DNA of 36,870 nucleotides from Cyanobacteria bacterium FACHB-63. GTDB taxonomy: Bacteria; Cyanobacteriota; Cyanobacteriia; Leptolyngbyales; Leptolyngbyaceae. Positions 35,763 through 36,870 of this stretch are shown piece by piece (the first letter of the stretch is position 1; each line of letters opens with the position of its first letter). Made by a program: the position numbers and the translations under genes. The DNA lies in assembly GCA_014695255.1 (NCBI GenBank), contig JACJNX010000133.1, positions 1 to 36,870 of the forward strand, read 5' to 3'. The notes beneath the pieces were generated by a model that saw nothing but the letters and a program-made list of their open reading frames with translations, did no database searches and was not told the origin of the DNA.

Positions 35763-36604
35763 GCCAATCCTCCACTCACTTGAGCAGTATCCACAGGCAT
35801 GGTAGCCAGAAGCACCAACCTCTGATTAGGATGAATGGGCTGATTCATGTCCACTCGCCAGAATCGATTAGCGAGTAGATATCGAGCAACCGATAAACTT
35901 ACGCCAGGAGCCAAGCCAAGTCGTTCATCACAGGTAGTAGCAATATCCGCCAAAGCATCCTGAGACTGAGACACTATAGGCGTCATAACCGCAGAAATGC
36001 GTGAAACATCACTTGGAGCCAGAGATGCCAAGTCGGTGATGTGTAGGAAAGGGTGCAACCACTTGATATTCCTGACGACATGACTTGGAATGTCTCTTTC
36101 AGTCACGATTCCCCAATCAATATCCCGCCTTTGCCAATAACATCGCTCAATTTCTAGCTTTTCCAAAGTACGCTGTGATTGCAAGTCCTTTACGCACTTA
36201 ATGGCTCTCGCTTGTTCAACAGCGTTAGCCTTTTGCTGAACCGTAACCCGAAAGTCAGTGGTCATTACAATTGGCTCTTTAGTGCGTGGATTTGAGGGAT
36301 GGGCAAAGCCGCACTGCTCAGCAATTGCTAAAGTTTCCTCCAATGGCAATAGAGGAAATTGCTCACGAATATCAAGAACAACAGGTGACCACTCCAGTAC
36401 ATAAAAAAAGCTGGTTTCTAACTCGCTCAACAGATGATGAGTTCTCCCCGTCTTCCATCCTTTAATTCGGCTAGAAAGCCCTTGTGAAGGGACATCTTGA
36501 ATATGGAGCCAAGGATTGTAGTGAGCCCCTTTCCCTTGACCCCGCCCTTCCTTCAAACGATTCTCGGTAGTTGCTGCGTTGGCATCACGCTTGCGCTTAG
36601 CCAT
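35759..36604 (-). CDS. tnsA: TnsA endonuclease
   Basis: This 281-residue TnsA cuts the 5' strands at the transposon ends, making true cut-and-paste possible. The catalytic residues are E63 in LLSELE, D117 in TTDFRV and K136 in RAIKCV, the same spacing as in Tn7 (E63, D114, K132). The N-terminal motif GRGQGKGAHYNPWLHIQDVP is close to that of Tn7. Residues from about 180 on form the winged-helix TnsC-binding domain, with DERLGLAPGVSLSVARYLL. A strong site AAGGAGGAGGA precedes the ATG at 36604. It is the first gene of the core operon and starts about 160 bases inside the right end. Confidence 0.94.
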   Translation of the reverse strand: MAKRKRDANAATTENRLKEGRGQGKGAHYNPWLHIQDVPSQGLSSRIKGWKTGRTHHLLSELETSFFYVLEWSPVVLDIREQFPLLPLEETLAIAEQCGFAHPSNPRTKEPIVMTTDFRVTVQQKANAVEQARAIKCVKDLQSQRTLEKLEIERCYWQRRDIDWGIVTERDIPSHVVRNIKWLHPFLHITDLASLAPSDVSRISAVMTPIVSQSQDALADIATTCDERLGLAPGVSLSVARYLLANRFWRVDMNQPIHPNQRLVLLATMPVDTAQVSGGLA

Positions 36605-36676
36605 TCATCCTCCTCCTTGGGGAAAAGCTAGCGAACCATAAGAATTTGAAGTAACAATAAAAAAGCCATACACAGT

Positions 36677-36763
36677 AGTGTACAGCTTTATTTGCTAGTG
36701 TACAACTTTAGCAAACAGTGTAATACTTTATTTGCTAGTGTACAACTTTATTTTCAGTTTACA
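36677..36763 (-). mobile_element. glmS-proximal (right) end of element B, four TnsB sites at 20-bp period
   Basis: Four copies of a 17-bp motif (AGTGTACAACTTTATTT and variants) start at 36677, 36697, 36717 and 36737, exactly 20 bp apart. The terminus is TGTAAACTGA read inward from 36763, with the first site ten bases inside. A weak promoter for the tns operon might lie in the repeats: TTGTAC at 36700..36705 and TACACT at 36677..36682 (minus strand) are 17 bp apart. TnsB could then repress its own operon, as in other Tn7-like elements; that is inference. Confidence 0.88.
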
Positions 36764-36786
36764 CCTAACATTTGCACAAGTGACTG
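36764..36786. other. attTn7-type insertion site downstream of glmS
   Basis: Twenty-three bases lie between the right end of element B and the glmS stop codon, close to the distance known for Tn7. The first five bases after the end are CCTAA; the other end of element B is preceded by AAACC, so no full duplication is seen. Confidence 0.75.
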
Positions 36787-36870
36787 CTATTCCACAGTGA
36801 CGCTCTTTGCTAGGTTGCGTGGCTGATCAACATCTAACCCACGTCGTGCTGCAATATGATATGCCAGCAA
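36787..36870 (-). CDS. glmS: glutamine-fructose-6-phosphate aminotransferase, C-terminal 27 residues
   Basis: The minus strand reads LLAYHIAARRGLDVDQPRNL, then AKSVTVE and TAG at 36789..36787. This is the invariant C-terminus of GlmS, the enzyme that makes glucosamine-6-phosphate for cell-wall and lipopolysaccharide synthesis. The rest of the gene lies outside the window. Its 3' coding end is the known binding site of TnsD proteins, and the two Tn7-like elements lie in tandem behind it. Confidence 0.95.
   Translation of the reverse strand: MLAYHIAARRGLDVDQPRNLAKSVTVE

Larger units (their letters stand above)
839..36763. mobile_element. complete Tn7-like transposon (element B) in the glmS attachment site
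   Basis: Both ends carry the same TnsB-type motif in inverted orientation. The core genes tnsA-tnsB-tnsC-tniQ lie at the end next to glmS, as in Tn7, and the cargo fills the rest. The length is about 35.9 kb. The right end lies 23 bp beyond the glmS stop codon, close to the classical attTn7 insertion distance. The five bases flanking the two ends are AAACC (834..838) and CCTAA (36764..36768), so a clean 5-bp target duplication is not seen. That could mean later deletion, or ends from different insertions recombining. The cargo consists of an IS pile, an exporter set, a glycan-type operon and a restriction relic. Confidence 0.85.

Noticed and set aside
980-36600. CRISPR array or Cas genes of a CAST element
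   Set aside because: Cyanobacterial Tn7-like elements can be RNA-guided, but I find no regularly spaced repeats and no Cas12k, Cas5, Cas6, Cas7 or Cas8/Cas10-like protein. Both TniQ proteins are TnsD-sized.

Overview
The window looks like a filamentous cyanobacterial chromosome. HIP1-type GCGATCGC octamers are scattered through it, the cargo exporters resemble cyanobacterial ones, and the right edge (36787..36870, minus strand) is the 3' end of glmS with the conserved ending DQPRNLAKSVTVE. Immediately downstream of glmS lies a complete Tn7-like transposon of about 35.9 kb ('element B', 839..36763). Its glmS-proximal end carries four TnsB-type sites at an exact 20-bp period. Its distal end carries three more widely spaced sites. 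Four base pairs beyond the distal end is the right end of a second, different Tn7-like transposon ('element A', ending at 834), with its own 20-bp-spaced but divergent TnsB sites and a decayed tnsA. The attTn7 site therefore holds at least two tandem Tn7-like insertions.

Layout of element B. 839..979 is the distal end. 980..1339 has no recognisable gene. 1340..5727 is a pile of insertion sequences: an apparently intact IS110, then broken IS5-like, ISAs1-like and IS6-like transposases. 5864..10125 (+) encodes a membrane fusion protein, an FtsX/MacB-type permease without an ATPase, and a TolC-like outer membrane channel. 10191..11348 (+) is an SDR fused to a C-terminal domain of unknown function; it is broken by one in-frame TGA and has lost its catalytic Tyr. 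25905..11396 (-) is a tightly packed operon of about 14.5 kb: a glycoside hydrolase-GT2 fusion, two ABC exporters that share a 651-bp identical segment, two left-handed beta-helix acyltransferases, three paralogous GT-B-like glycosyltransferases, and three GT2 enzymes that all carry the same C-terminal domain as the SDR. 26299..27640 holds relics of an IS701 transposase and a type I restriction HsdR helicase. 27791..36604 (-) is the transposition core: two TnsD/TniQ proteins, tnsC, tnsB and tnsA.

How it works together (inference). TnsA and TnsB cut and join the ends, TnsC is the ATPase adaptor, and one TniQ/TnsD presumably recognises the glmS 3' end. The second TniQ is preceded by the leftover 3' end of another tnsC, so it probably came from a duplication or from another element; it may give a second target. 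No cas gene or CRISPR array is visible, so nothing here supports an RNA-guided element. The cargo reads as a glycan or glycoconjugate assembly and export module. The most novel-looking signal is the roughly 100-residue C-terminal domain (PFLE..G.YWG.P.DD..AI.E.ER, then AFWW.[DE]YY) shared by four neighbouring enzymes of two unrelated folds.
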